Below, piece after piece: positions 1 through 10,563 of a stretch of DNA of 64,000 nucleotides. How positions within the stretch are numbered: the stretch's first letter is position 1; each line of letters begins with the position of its first letter. Source of the DNA: Blasia pusilla (Eukaryota > Marchantiophyta > Marchantiopsida > Blasiales); assembly GCA_050084515.1 (NCBI GenBank), contig CM114271.1, forward strand, positions 41,106,001 to 41,170,000, read 5' to 3'. Below the pieces are notes generated by a model, which did no database searches, had not been told where the DNA came from, and saw nothing but the letters and a program-made list of their open reading frames with translations. The translations under genes were made by a program, and so were the position numbers.

Positions 1-191
1 GGATACCTTTGAGAGCTATGGTGTGAGATGGTGTAGAGAGAGATTGGATCTTACTTTAATTGGAGATATTTTAGTACTTCTTGTCTCGTTTTTTGGATGC
101 CATGAGTTAACATGGGATCATGCGTGCTTGTGTGTGTGTTCGGTGACAACGATGTATGTTGTGTAGCGATGTGTATACGTACGACAATGAT
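1..191 (+). repeat. Family A terminal segment (A-B composite), 3' part
   Basis: Positions 1-57 are the reverse complement of about 6770-6830, which lies in the 5' terminal segment (A) of copy A1. Positions 61-191 match the 3' terminal segment (B) found after the polypurine tract at 17437-17561, and end in ACGACA. This is therefore an A-to-B junction in plus orientation, cut by the window start. It runs directly into minus-strand RNase H sequence of copy A1 at about 192, so the boundary is a rearrangement or a neighbouring insertion, not a normal element end. Confidence 0.6.
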
Positions 192-362
192 GATGGTAAA
201 GGGGGTGCCAAATAAGTAACACTTGAAATGCGTGACAGCCCACACTACAGCCAAGCACTCATCCCAATGCCACTCGTGATCCACCTTGGTCAGCAGGGTT
301 AGCGACTTTGCAATCAAACAGAATCCCTTGACGTACCGCCGATAGAAGTTTGCCAATCCCAT
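192..362 (-). pseudogene. RT thumb / RNase H fragment of A1, internally deleted
   Basis: The frame starts with the post-RT segment GLANFYRRYVKGF and continues to a conserved TLLTKVDHEW block. It then jumps to the RNase H segment AVVWAVTHFKCYLFGTPF, skipping the first part of RNase H that copies A3 (7885-8187) and A4 (58617-59377) retain. The reading frame runs on into antisense terminal repeat sequence, so the protein end is artificial. It continues the RT frame at 363-868. Confidence 0.7.
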
Positions 363-1000
363 GAATGCGCGAACACGGTTCGCATCTGTAGGGCGTGGAA
401 TGCGTGAGATAACCTCTACCTTCGTTTGCTAAACACCAAGGCCCCTTGGGTATATCGTATGACCCAAGTACTCAATCTGGTCGTAGAAGAACTTGCACTT
501 GCTTGGATGTAGCTTCAACCCATGTAATTGCAATTGTCGAAACACCTCCTCTAGATGTTGCTCATGCTCCTAAACCGTGGCGCTAAAGACTACAATGTCA
601 TCAATATAACACTTAGCAAAATCCAGACCAGCCAAGATCCTATCCATGACCCTCTGAAATTCAGCCGAGGCGTTCTTTAACCAAAATGGTAAGAACCGCC
701 ACTGGTACAAACAATCCATCCCGTGAGGATTGATGCCCCAAAATGCCGTCTTCTTCGTGTCCTCCAATCTGGTAGGCAGTTGATGGTATCCGCCTCGCAA
801 ATCCAATGAACTGAAGACCTTTGCGTGACCAATCACATCAAAGATCTCCTTAGGGGTGGGCATGGCATACCTATCGGAGGAACTGATGTATCCGGTGCCG
901 CTCTCCTCCTGTCAACTTAGGGCCCATATCTGGCTCCCAAGTCTCCATCGTGACTACGGTAGGACTCTCTGGTGCGGGTATCGGTGGTTGATATGGTACA
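363..1000 (-). pseudogene. Reverse transcriptase of A1
   Basis: Ty3-type reverse transcriptase on the minus strand. Fingers and palm motifs are visible: FSSLDLRGGYHQLP, a KTAFWGINPHG block, an altered WLKNASAEFQRVMD block, and the catalytic YIDDIVVFS (YIDD codons at 597-608). The region 363-568 continues as the palm/thumb but contains frame breaks. The N-terminal RT connection lies at about 871-1000, where the segment METWEPDMGPKLTGGERHRIH matches the equivalent segment of copy A4. Upstream in the same element lies the methyltransferase domain. Confidence 0.8.
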
Positions 1001-1109
1001 ACCCCGTCTCGAACAACAATACTGGTTGCTCTCCTACAGCCAACTGCAAACTCTGATCTCCTCCACGTGTAGTACCCTGAATCACGCTCGATGCTGTGGC
1101 TATCATCTC

Positions 1110-2291
1110 CTAGCGTACCTGCAAAACATCCCAAGAAGTCCAAGGGTGTCTCTTCCGATCTCCCATGGTGTGTAGATCTCCTCGGGTCTCGCCCCCAACC
1201 ACTACCTCTACCGTCTTTGTAGGCATGGGGCTCACCAACGCAACCGCTGTGATCTGTCGCGATCTCATATGGCGCTGCTCAACCACTCCTAAGCTGAGGA
1301 TCCATGTCAAGCAGTTCAGGTCCATCGCCTGACCCAAGACATGGCGTCATGATGCCTCTGACACTGACGGTACTGCCGTCACTCTTATGGGAAATCCCAT
1401 CGCTCGCTCTCTCTTGTCGGCATTGGGCTCCACCAACCACTGAACCTAGTCATCCCCAACCAAGCCAAGACCGGCCTCCTTGTATGCATAGGAAGCGGGA
1501 AAACTCACAAACGTGGGCAAGGTTGCCCGCGGCCTGCCTACCTTGTTGACCATAGTCAACGGTGGTCGATCATCGTGCCTCACTGCCTGTGATCGACAAT
1601 CAGGATCTAGAATGGAATCCACTAACAAATGGGAGGGGCACTCCACTCTCACATACGCCATTGGTAACACCGCATGGGGCACCAAGTTGGTTCACCATAG
1701 ACACGGGCGATGGGCTCTAGAACCTACACTCGCCGCATCCAAGAACACTGCTCGGCCAACCCAGGCACGCACCTGATGAGCACTCGTCACCACCCGTGAC
1801 CTCAAGTCTCCTAAGATTAGCACATTCTCCAGAATGTAAGATGGAGAACGAGACTGGTGCTCCTGCAACTGCCGTAAGACCCTCAACATCTCCCAAAACA
1901 ACCTGGACCGAGTGTCAGCTAGCCCATTGCCTCGTCCAACACTCGATTGGCCCTGACATGGTCAACCGGAGATGACCAAATCAATGGTCCTTACCCGCTC
2001 AAAGTCCTACATCACCAACAATAAAATATCCCTCGGTAGGGAACTCTAGTATCCCTGTACCGCAGACGCAAACAATAAGTTGGGAAAACGTAGGCGTAAC
2101 TGCGCCACATATTGTAGAGAGACGCACCTAGCAACATCATCACTCTCCACATACAGGTACTGCTGCACTCGCACTCCTGCGTGCAAAACAAAAACTAACC
2201 CGGTACTAATCCATCCAAAGAGATCTAACACTTGAATACCCTCCTCCGGGATACACCACACAATGGGTGTGGTGTCCAAGGATGTCATCAT
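1110..2291 (-). pseudogene. DNMT3-like cytosine-5 DNA methyltransferase domain of family A (copy A1)
   Basis: A single minus-strand frame carries the ordered motifs of a cytosine-5 DNA methyltransferase. Motif I is VLDLFGWISTGL (about 2199-2231), followed by YLYVESDDVAR. Motif IV has PCQG with the catalytic Cys codon at 1956-1958. Then come SRLFWEMLRVL, the motif VI ENV (1821-1829), the motif VIII-like SRAHRP before LW (about 1704-1736), a target-recognition stretch (1446-1685) and the motif X-like GQAMDLNCLTWI (about 1300-1337). The order I-IV-VI-VIII-IX-X is canonical, unlike the permuted plant DRM enzymes. Spacing and block pattern resemble DNMT3 (S-RLFWE, ENV, DA..V...HR.R..W). The frame is broken by in-frame stops, including TGA at 1962-1964 where copy A7 has Trp. 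It lies between protease and RT of the same element. The enzyme would transfer methyl from SAM to cytosine; this copy is dead. Confidence 0.87.
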
Positions 2292-2640
2292 AGAACTCCC
2301 TGTTCCTCAGACTTGTCACGCTCCGGTGCAAATGCCTCGCTCCACGTGGTCTGCACGTGCTCATCTGCCAATCATCGAAGCTCCTCAATTGAGCCCCACA
2401 ACGGAAGCTCTCCTCCACGGAATGATGCGGCTACCATAACACTCCTCTCCATAGAAATATCAGGAACGGGAGTATCCTTTGCATGGACCTCAATCAAATC
2501 CCTAGGCCAAGTGATGGCACTGCTAAATGATGCTAAGGTCGCCACCTCTCTTGGTCGTTGCTCGATCACTGTACCTGTGAATCGAATGGGTAATGAGCTA
2601 AGGCGCCCATCACCTCGCTGCCAGCATGGTCTGTAGGATG
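2292..2640 (-). pseudogene. Linker between protease and methyltransferase of A1
   Basis: This minus-strand stretch joins the protease to methyltransferase motif I. An open segment at 2372-2569 encodes about 65 residues (with RPREVATLASFSSAITWPRD) that I cannot assign to a domain. The equivalent region of copy A7 (about 46790-47150) is related at the DNA level, so it belongs to the element. It may be the N-terminal flank of the methyltransferase or a spacer in the polyprotein. Confidence 0.45.
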
Positions 2641-2650
2641 TTGAATCCTC

Positions 2651-3073
2651 CTAGTAATCCAGGGAAAACCCCATCGGGTATAACACTGCTCCACCAACCA
2701 AGACGTTGTAGGACTCTACATCAGTCACTATCGCCTTAGCTTGCACCACGGACTCATCTGTAGGATGTCCCGGGCGAATCCTCACCACAACCTCCTTTTG
2801 GGTGATATGCTGTGTGGTACTCGCTCCACCCAAGGATGTCTATATACGCAATGGACAACGCTCCACATCGGCTCTCATCAAGCCCAATCCACTGAATGAC
2901 GCTTTCCCCAACATCAGGGGTTGCGCTCCTGAATCCAACAAGATGCGATGCAGACTAAAAGCTCTACCTTCGGGACTCACCAATTGGAAGACCTCTCCTC
3001 GGTTATCCGGAAACACAACACCAGAAGAAACCATGGCACGCTCTATCGCGGGTCTAGAGGGCATCTTCGCCAT
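2651..3073 (-). pseudogene. Retroviral-type aspartic protease of A1
   Basis: The minus-strand frame contains HRILLDSGAQPLMLGK, the active-site DSGA of a retropepsin (codons about 2924-2935), preceded by a conserved MPSRPAIERAMVSS block. About 60 residues downstream comes YNVLVGGAVLYPMGF, matching the second hydrophobic strand of such proteases. One in-frame stop (2840-2842) separates the two halves in the same frame. Copies at 43970-44465 (plus) and 47190-47600 (minus) are homologous. It would cleave the Gag-Pol polyprotein. Confidence 0.8.
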
Positions 3074-3429
3074 CCTAACAACCGCAACCTACCATGAATC
3101 TGACGTGGACGGCTCGAGCATCCGCTCCAAGGGCAGCTCCATCACCTCTAAACGTGATGCAGAAACTCCAACTCCACGCTCACATAGCGTAGTGGCCAGC
3201 GGAAAAGCCTTGGCGGGCGTACCTCCTAACGTCATAACATGGGAAGCACAAAATAAAGGAGTGTGGTACACAATGGTGGCCGCCCCCAACAAAGTGCTTG
3301 ACACATGCCTCTCTTGAGCATCAACAATAGGAGTCTTCGCACTCGCTTCTCCCATCGCCCTCCGTGCCTGCACACCAACAACATCACCAACTCTCTAGGA
3401 ACTCTGATCAGGACCCATCGATGGGGTCC

Positions 3430-5020
3430 TCATCGACTCGGACAACGAGAAAGACTGAGGAAGCCTAGTCTTTTGTGGCTTCTCCTCGCTGTGGATCCAA
3501 CTTTGCGGTTGCACCACGAGTCACAACTGCAACTACCTCCATCTGGGCAACCCCGCACATCCAACCATGATCCTCCATATCTCTGGCTGCTCCATATGAT
3601 GTCGATGCCACGGATCCAGCATCGGGTAATCCTAAATGCCATAGCGGAAATCTGATCCTGTAGCTGATGTTTCTTAGCAACCATCCTAGCCTCACGCTGG
3701 ACATCTCCCTCGACGCGTCTAGGTGGTAGGACTCTACCTCCTCCACGGGCAACTCCACCACCATGTCGGGCAACTCTAGCTCTTTTTCCCCCAACGGGAC
3801 CACTTGGTGCATGATCTCTAGGCCCACCCAGACTGGCTACCCGTTCTGGTGCCCTCTCCGGCCCTCCGTCCGGACGGAACTCTGGATGTAAATTGAAATA
3901 CCTGGTGCGTGCGTGACCATACCTCTGACAAAAGTCACACTGATAACCTCCTGGTGGAGCACCATCTCCTCCTCCATGCTAAGGCACACGTCCATGACCC
4001 TGACGAGTGCAATCGCGCTAATGATGGGCTCCACCACATGACCAACAAGTAATAGTAGGCGGCTATTGCAGAGCCGCATATGAAGGTGCAGGTCTTTGTG
4101 GTACTGCCTCCCGGTATCCTCCCTAAGCTCGTGGTGCCACAGTCGACCTATCTTGGAGTCCACGTTGCTGCACAGGTGGTGGAGCCAATCGTGACTACTC
4201 TCGCCCAGAACCCATGGTGGCTACGCTCTCCTCCGCCATGTTGTGCTCAATGTTCTCGGCGGTCCTAAAAACATCTCTCAAGTAGGGGAGGTGTTCATAA
4301 GAAGCACCCCTCCCGCACCCATGTCCGCAGGGTCCGGTCCAACATCGTGTACCATGATTGGATAGCGTGAGCTTCTGTCACCCCTTGAGTGACGTTGATC
4401 AACCGATGCAAGGGAGTGTAAGCCTCACGTAAACTCTCACCCGGGCGCCTATGGAAGTCGTGGACGCTTCGCAACTTCTCTGTCCGTACCCCTTGGTAGC
4501 TGGACCTCAACTCAACAAAGAATCAACCACGGGGTTGAACTTGGTACAAATCCGACTAGATGGTGCAACTGCTCTACTGCGAGTGACCCCTCCTAAAACA
4601 TCACTAGTGGAAGAGGAAGTAGCCTCTCCTCACTCCTCCTCCTTATCAAGGAACGGCTCCGTCCATGACACATAGTGTGGGTCATAGTGGAGTCCCCATG
4701 CCTCAATCTCCTGGGCATATCTGTGGGAGAACTCATAGTAATCGTCCATGGGCGCCCCCTATAAATGCTACAACATACCGTTCCATGCTGTAAACAGATT
4801 GAACTCTGTAGACTTCCTGGCTCGCTGGGAGTCACACAAACTCCCAAACTCTGCTATGAAATCATGCAACTCAATCGTGCCTACTGCACCTGAAAACCTA
4901 CGCGATCCTCTGCCCCGGTCGTCCATTTCGTATGCCCAACTGGTAGGACCAGTCACAATGTGTGGTGATGTGGTGGTCCCTCACGTGGAGACCCTTGGAA
5001 CCTCGCGCCACTCTGCGTAA
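3430..5020 (-). pseudogene. Gag of A1 (capsid and CCHC zinc knuckle)
   Basis: Several frame-broken minus-strand segments. At 4768-4956 is a Gag N-terminal block (FSGAVGTIELHDFIAEF) shared with the copy at 38609-38851. At 4295-4510 is a capsid block (PGESLREAYTPLHRLI) shared with 38141-38350 and 61205-61396. At about 4009-4049 is a zinc knuckle of form CX2CX3HX4C (CWSCGGAHH, a stop, RDC). The tail up to 3430 is poorly conserved. Gag would package the element RNA. Frameshifts and stops make it nonfunctional. Confidence 0.7.
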
Positions 5021-6759
5021 AACCCCTAGAGCTACTCTCAGGTTCACCACCTCGCCTCTCAAAGTCTCGAACGGACGCCGTGATGACCCTCGTGCCCCTC
5101 TCACCTGATTACTCTCAACCTTGTGAGTAATCCCTTAATCAGTCATCCCAAACATGCGGCACTCGATCTACACTGTCCCTCCCGGATATGTGTAACTTGC
5201 GGCAACATGCGGCGTGGTGTGGCAAATCGACAAGGCTATCATCTCATCAACAACCTACCCTCAACTCCGGACATCCCACACTGGTCTATGTCCCCTAAAC
5301 CACATATATGAATGATGCTCTCAGCATCCACACAACCCAATATCCCCAAATAAACTACCAAAATCCCAGAATCCCTCACACGTGCAGGGTAAAGAACCAG
5401 AATGGGTAACCTGAACACATGTCGATGTCGCTCCTCAGCAACTACAAATCTCGACCCTAACTCGGTCGTGAAGACAACTCCTCCAATCAACAAGTCGTAC
5501 TCCTCTCATACTGTCGCTGCTCAACCTCCTCGATCTGCGGTGCAGGTCGAGCAATTTAGTGTGGCACGGGCGGCACGGAACAACTACAAACAATACGATA
5601 CTTGGAAATGGGGTGCGGAACTTGCCGGCATACCCTCCTCAATCAACAATTCACACGCTCTGCTCCTTAGTGAAGGAGTGGTTCCGCGATCGAGATAGTG
5701 CGGTGCGGCCACGAGCGGCACGACGCAGCAATCGGCGGCGCGTTGCCGCTACGGGCATTATGGCATGGTACTTGATCGTCATCGAGCAGCTACCAATCCC
5801 AACATATCAACATGAAATGAAAACTCAAACACCATAACCCGAGATCACCTGCCATCACTGGTTAGAGACGAAATTGCGATGACGGTGGCGGCCAAACCAA
5901 AGTACGTGGTGGCGGCATAAGTCACATAATCTACGATGGACGTGGAAGACCCTCCACTCCATAATGGCGGCAATGGAAACCAAAGGGTGGACAATGGCCG
6001 AATGCGGCTATGAGCAGCGCTAGGCAACAACAATGGCCGACCGTGGATAGTGAACGGTGGACGGTTAACGGTGACGGTTGATCGTTGCTGGTGACGACGG
6101 ACCGTTGATGGTGATGGTTGACCATCGATGGTGATAGTTGACCGTTGACCATTGACCATTGACGGCGGACCATTGATGGTGACTCTGATGGCGGCGACGC
6201 CGCCGCCAGCCCGGCGGCTGGTTTAGGGTTTGAAGAATTTAACCCTAAACATCGCCTAACAATGGTAGTTTCGCAAGATTGACTATAACATTTTGCTCGC
6301 AATTCCAAATTGCACACCATTTATTGCACAGCCTGCACAACTTGAGGATCTACAAGAGCATCAAAAAATATTTGTAATCTAACATTCCAGTAAAAACTCA
6401 CCGGGACTGTCGTAAACCCAAATGTCTCTTTCTCATACACATAATTTGGTAGCGCTTCCGCGTTGATTTCTCCCAAAAAAACTGTAAAACATGTGAGAAC
6501 ATAAATCAGCAAGCTACATGGTGCTCCTGAGAGCACGGGTATGGGGAAACCCACCTCCATACTCAATCCCTATCAAAAATTGGGCAGCGCTTCCATGCGC
6601 CACTCTTCCACACGAAAAATCGGCAAAAGAAACATCACAAGTAAGCAGCTCCTGCTCCGGTGAGCACTCCCATGAACCGCTAAATGGGGAATATGATCCC
6701 CAGCCTGCAAAACTAGTGAGTGATCAGTGAGCTCCCCCATGAAGCTCTCTCACTCACTC
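5021..6759 (-). other. 5' leader region of A1
   Basis: The region between Gag and the terminal segment. I see no convincing coding sequence. It holds a GTTGACC-rich degenerate repeat (6045-6185), a 10-bp inverted repeat with TTTAGGG/CCCTAAA arms (6221-6250), and a block near 6570-6600 (GCGCTTCC core) that recurs at about 40899-40915 upstream of the gag fragment of copy A5, which supports it being element leader. An open minus-strand frame of 81 codons (6321-6566) has no recognisable domain. Confidence 0.45.
6045..6185. repeat. Degenerate GTTGACC/GGTGATGG short tandem repeat
   Basis: The stretch is built of imperfect copies of a 10-20 bp unit mixing GGTGATGGTTGACC, GTTGACCATTGACC and GACGGTTGAT. 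It lies in the leader of copy A1. Similar clusters are not obvious in the other family A leaders in this window, so it may be a local expansion. Confidence 0.6.
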
Positions 6760-7275
6760 ATTCTCTCTTTGTATAATAAGATCCAATCTCTCTCTATACC
6801 ATCTCACACCATAGCTCTCAAAGGTGTGCACTCTCTCTCATGTCAAACCAAACCCACTCTCCTAATGAGAGGCTTAGGTTACACTCACAAGGCAAGGGAC
6901 CATAGTTCTTATGCCAAGAGGTTCAACAAAGATAGAATGAGCTCTCAAGCTCTCTATCTTGGACGTATACCCCCTTCCCTATCCCAAGCCCTCTCAACGG
7001 TAACCTATGCTCGTAGGTCACCTCCTGGCTCTTGACCTACTGTAGCGGGTCAAGGCCACTTCCCAAAGTGGAAAGTCAACTATCTCCAACATGGAAACTT
7101 ACCCTAAATAGTAAGTTTATCTATATGGCTCCAAATGAGCCGAAACGAAGGGGAAACGTGCTCTATCAAGTTTCCCGGAGCCTCAACAGGTCATCATCAA
7201 CGTCCTGGGCATGTCCTCCACTACTTGTGCACACACTCTGCTAGATCCCACTAATCTACACTAACAATCGTAACA
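6760..7275 (-). repeat. Family A 5' terminal segment (A) of copy A1
   Basis: Read on the minus strand it starts TGTTACG at 7275 and continues to about 6760. It is homologous to 53060-53450 (plus): shared blocks include GGCTCATTTGGAGCCATA, AGGAGAGTGGGTTTGGTTTG and the GTTGAACCTCTT block. It also overlaps 1-57 in inverted orientation. Here it continues into leader and gag, whereas at 1-191 and 53060-53590 the same segment continues into segment B. This behaviour is unlike a simple LTR. Confidence 0.65.
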
Positions 7276-8187
7276 GTCTTCAGTTTGTTGGATCTTCAAG
7301 CCAAATACCATCAGCTGCCTATCAGATTGGAGGACAAGTACAAGACGGCATTTTGGGGCATCAATCCTCACGGGAAGGATCGCTTGTACCAGTGGCGGTT
7401 CTTACTATTTGGGTTAAAGAACACCTAGATAAGTTTCAGACGGTCATGAATATGATCTTGGCAGGTCTGGATTTTGCTAGGTGTTATATTGATGACATCG
7501 TAGTCTTTATTGCCACGGTTGAGGAGGTGTTTTGACGATTGTAGTAACATGGGTTGAAGCTACATCTAGGCAAGTGCAAGTTCTTCTACGACCAGATTGA
7601 GTAACTGGGTCATACCATATACCCAGGTGGCCTTGGTGTGCAGTAGACAAAGATAGAGGCTATGTCATGCATTCCACGTCATACAGATGTGAGTCGAGTT
7701 CGTGCATTCATGGGATTGGCGCACTTCTATCGAAGGAATGTCAAGGGTTTCAGTTTGATTGCTAAGTCGTTGACCTTGCTGACCAAGGTGGATTAGGAGT
7801 CGTACCGGGGGATGAGCATTTTAGCTGCTCAAGGACCGATTGACGTCCGCGCCCATATTGAGGAGACCGATCAGTCCTCTCTAGATGCATGTCGTTTGGA
7901 GCATGTTGGGGCTTGGAGCCGTGCTCACCCAACATGACAATGAGGGTAGAGAGTTCATGGTGGCTTACGCTAGTTGCTCGAAAAACGTTGCGGAGGTGAA
8001 GTATAGCTTGTATGAGGGTGAGTGCTTGGATGTAGTGTGGGCTGTCATGCATTTCAAGTCTTATTTATTAGGAAACTCCTTTAGCATTATTACTGATCAT
8101 GAGCCACTTAAATGGTTGATTGAGTCCGACAAGCTTATAGGAAAGCTTACGAGGTGGGCTCTTTTGTTGAAGGAGTATGACTTCTAG
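7275..8187 (+). pseudogene. RT and RNase H of copy A3
   Basis: RT begins with VFSLLDL-like sequence and has KTAFWGINPHG and CYIDDIVVF (YIDD at about 7483-7494), then the connection LGHTIYP and FYRRNVKGFSLIAKSLTLLTKVD. RNase H follows at 7885-8187 with SMLGLGAVLTQHDNEGREF, YASCSKNVAEVKYSLYEGE and DHEPLKWLIESDKLIGKL, covering much of the fold including its Glu region. Frame changes and stops (for example about 7533 and 8186) break it. It is collinear with 58617-59675 on the minus strand in copy A4. Confidence 0.75.
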
Positions 8188-8875
8188 GTGGTACATAGAC
8201 CTGGGACGCTCAACCAAGATGCAGATGGTTTGAGACGTAACCCATACCATAGTCAGCAAGATGAGATTGGAGCTTATTGGCATGAAGAGTGTGATGAGGA
8301 GTTGGTGCCAGGATGGCACGTGTGAGCCTATCGGGGCTTGTTGGCTATGGAGAGCTAGATTATCGAGACTTTGATGATGAGGTCTGATGGAGAGTCCTTA
8401 GATCCAAAGGTCGATGAGGAGATGACCGGTGGCCGAGATATTCACGATGATGGAGTAGTCTTGGAGTACCTGCGTAGTGCTAGCGTCGCGAGCACAGTGG
8501 ATGCTAGAGAGGAGGATTGGATCCTACAGTGACCAGACGGTTCCGGTGGGAGGGGACATATATGTTGCGAGTTTGGGAGGATGATAGAGTACGTGTAGTG
8601 CCTCATCCTTCTCACAGGGCGCGTTTGGTGCGTCATGCCCACAAGAGTTGGATCATTTTGGAGTGAAGCGGGCGTATAGCTTGCTCCAGGTATAGTATTG
8701 GTGGCAAGGCATGTAGACTGATGTTCAACAGTTTTTTGCCAGGTGCATGGTGTGTGATCGGGTCCGGGCATCATTCAATGCTCTGACTCCACAGTTGCAT
8801 CCACTTCCGATCATGGGTTTAGGTTATAGATGGATTTTGGATTTTGTAGGACCTTTACCTTTGATGGAGCTCCAT
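8188..8875 (+). pseudogene. RNase H-integrase connector and integrase N-terminus of A3
   Basis: Homologous to 58380-58700 (copy A4, minus) and 48820-49614 (copy A8, plus). Conserved pieces include a GGRDIHDD segment and the zinc-binding integrase N-terminus, here frame-broken. It stops at TCCAT where element B is inserted, and the reading continues at 16247. Confidence 0.6.
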
Positions 8876-9874
8876 TGTCGCGCCCCTACTCTCCTTGAAC
8901 GTTAGTCTTTATTGTTGCGGAAGCGTACGTTCAATAGGACACGATCTCATCGCCGATTTGCACCCAAACACGCACTCTCGTTAGTCGGGTCTGGGCCAAC
9001 CAGCGTTCCAACCCACAGAGTTCTCAACTCGGCGTCTCATCAAGCTCAACCTTCCTTACTTCCTAGTTTCCAAAACATGGCAAGTTCTTCAAGACTTGGA
9101 ACAGACTTCTTGATTAGTCCAGGAATCTAAAATGGCACTTGCGTGCCTAGCGATCCCAATTGTTCAACGGATCTCGTGTGAGTTCCAAACCGAGACCCAA
9201 GTAATTGAGTTGCAGGGTGAAATCCAAGAGGGATGTCTAAAATTGCCTCCATAGACTTGGTTCAGGTTTTCCAACCCAACCCAAAACTCTCGGTCCATTC
9301 CATGCCCTTGAGCCGCCCCATGGCGCCCAAAGTGGGGTTCGAGTTCCAAGCACTCTCGGAGACCTTCCCCCTTACTAGTACTTTTGGGGTTCTCCAAACC
9401 CCCCCGTTTGGCAAAGGAGGGTCGGGCCCTTCGTGTGGCCCTCAACCCAACTCTACTAACAGTCATTTCCGGGTTTTTTCTCAGCCTCTGATTATGCGTT
9501 TGCAAAGATCTTTAGTGTGTTTGAACCGTCTTTCCATAAGTCTTCCAACGCACCCTTGTTTGATCCAAACGAATCTTGGCGCTAAAAGTTATGGCCATAA
9601 ATACAGTCGGAAACTCTCAAACGCTAATGGCGTTCCAAATCCGGATTCTTCCTTTGGCAACCCACTTCCTAGACTCAACTCCTTTCAAGTGTTGTTCCGC
9701 GTTTGGTCCAGGTTTCTCAATTGTAACCATAACATCTGAAACGCGAAGCCTTGCTTGTGTCTAGTCTCTTGTCTCTTCTTCGAGACCACTCCAACGCGTA
9801 GACCATCTTAGCGTGAGTGCGCTAATGTTCCGATGTTCCGCTTTGGCACTCGTTTGGTCATGAGGGTCGCGACA
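8876..9874 (-). repeat. 3' LTR of element B
   Basis: Direct repeat of 15241-16246 with the same TGTCGCG/CGCGACA ends. It lies downstream of the integrase-chromodomain gene in the minus-strand reading, so it is the 3' LTR. Confidence 0.93.
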
Positions 9875-9895
9875 CTCACCCCTCTTTAGAGGTTG
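9875..9895 (-). other. Polypurine tract of element B
   Basis: Read on the minus strand, the purine-rich CTAAAGAGGGGTGAG directly precedes the LTR start TGTCGCGACC. This is the expected primer site for plus-strand DNA synthesis. Confidence 0.8.
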
Positions 9896-10563
9896 ATGCC
9901 CTCATCAACGCAAACCTTTGTTATGTCAAGTCTCCTAGGTAGCCTACTCCTTGTCATTGAATTGCGTTCTGGTGGCTAATCCGCAATTCCTCTTAGTCTA
10001 TAGTTGTCGCTTTGCACCACTTAGAATTATTAGCCTCTCCTCTTTGGTAAGCCTGGACTGGTTCCAAAGAACTAAGCTATCAAATAAGCTAACTAAGCGT
10101 GCAACCTTAGACTCTTCTCGCTCACTCTTGTAAACATGACACCTGTTTACCTGGTCTACAAATCGTACTATTATTGCATCGCTCTCGCATTCGACTTGGG
10201 CGCGTCACTAATTTTACTTATGTAGCCACAAGTAAGATCACCCCAAGCCCCAAGATAGATTCATCTGCCCCGCCGACGCTAGGGCGAGCCCGAGTGTAAT
10301 CCAACACAAGGTCCTGTTCTAGGTGCTTATCCACATACAAGCTCTCACCTCAAATACTCCTTGTCTGTCCTCTTGACTTACATCCTAAGCTTATGATGAA
10401 CGACTCTTAGCCATGCACTACCACATAAAAATTGCAATCAACTCTGGCATCGAATCTCCAAATCCATACACTCCTTTATTGCAACACTAGCATATTCTAG
10501 TTATAACGGCCTTCGGCCGAAGATTCCAATGGGTACAAGTCATGTCTCTAGCTTCTCTTCGTA
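9896..10563 (-). other. 3' untranslated region of element B
   Basis: About 670 bp between the pol stop and the polypurine tract. I see no further domain. Short open frames here are shadows. Confidence 0.6.

Larger units (their letters stand above)
192..7275 (-). mobile_element. Family A Ty3-like retroelement, copy A1 (decayed, 3' truncated)
   Basis: Minus-strand element read from about 7275 downwards: terminal segment A (7275 to about 6760), leader (about 6760-5020), gag, protease, DNMT3-like methyltransferase, RT and the start of RNase H, where it stops at about 192 against an inverted terminal segment. The integrase and PHD parts seen in copies A3 and A4 are missing. The methyltransferase frame is remarkably collinear and broken mainly by single stop codons, while gag and RT carry frameshifts. 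Its 5' end at 7275 lies exactly against the RT of plus-strand copy A3, as if A1 had inserted into A3. It is the only copy here showing protease, the catalytic part of the methyltransferase and RT in order. Confidence 0.8.

Noticed and set aside
856-1776. Plus-strand open frames of 62-87 codons
   Set aside because: They lie antisense to the methyltransferase and RT of copy A1, whose motifs are on the minus strand.
1110-2291. Interpretation of the methyltransferase as a plant DRM or a chromomethylase
   Set aside because: DRM enzymes have permuted motif order, while here motif I comes first and motif X last. No chromodomain lies between motifs as in chromomethylases.
2232-3655. Plus-strand frames of 116-171 codons
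   Set aside because: Antisense shadows of the protease and gag regions. The DSGA and conserved blocks are read on the minus strand.
6221-6250. Interstitial telomere repeat
   Set aside because: Only one TTTAGGG and one CCCTAAA occur, as arms of a 10-bp inverted repeat. That is too little for telomeric DNA.
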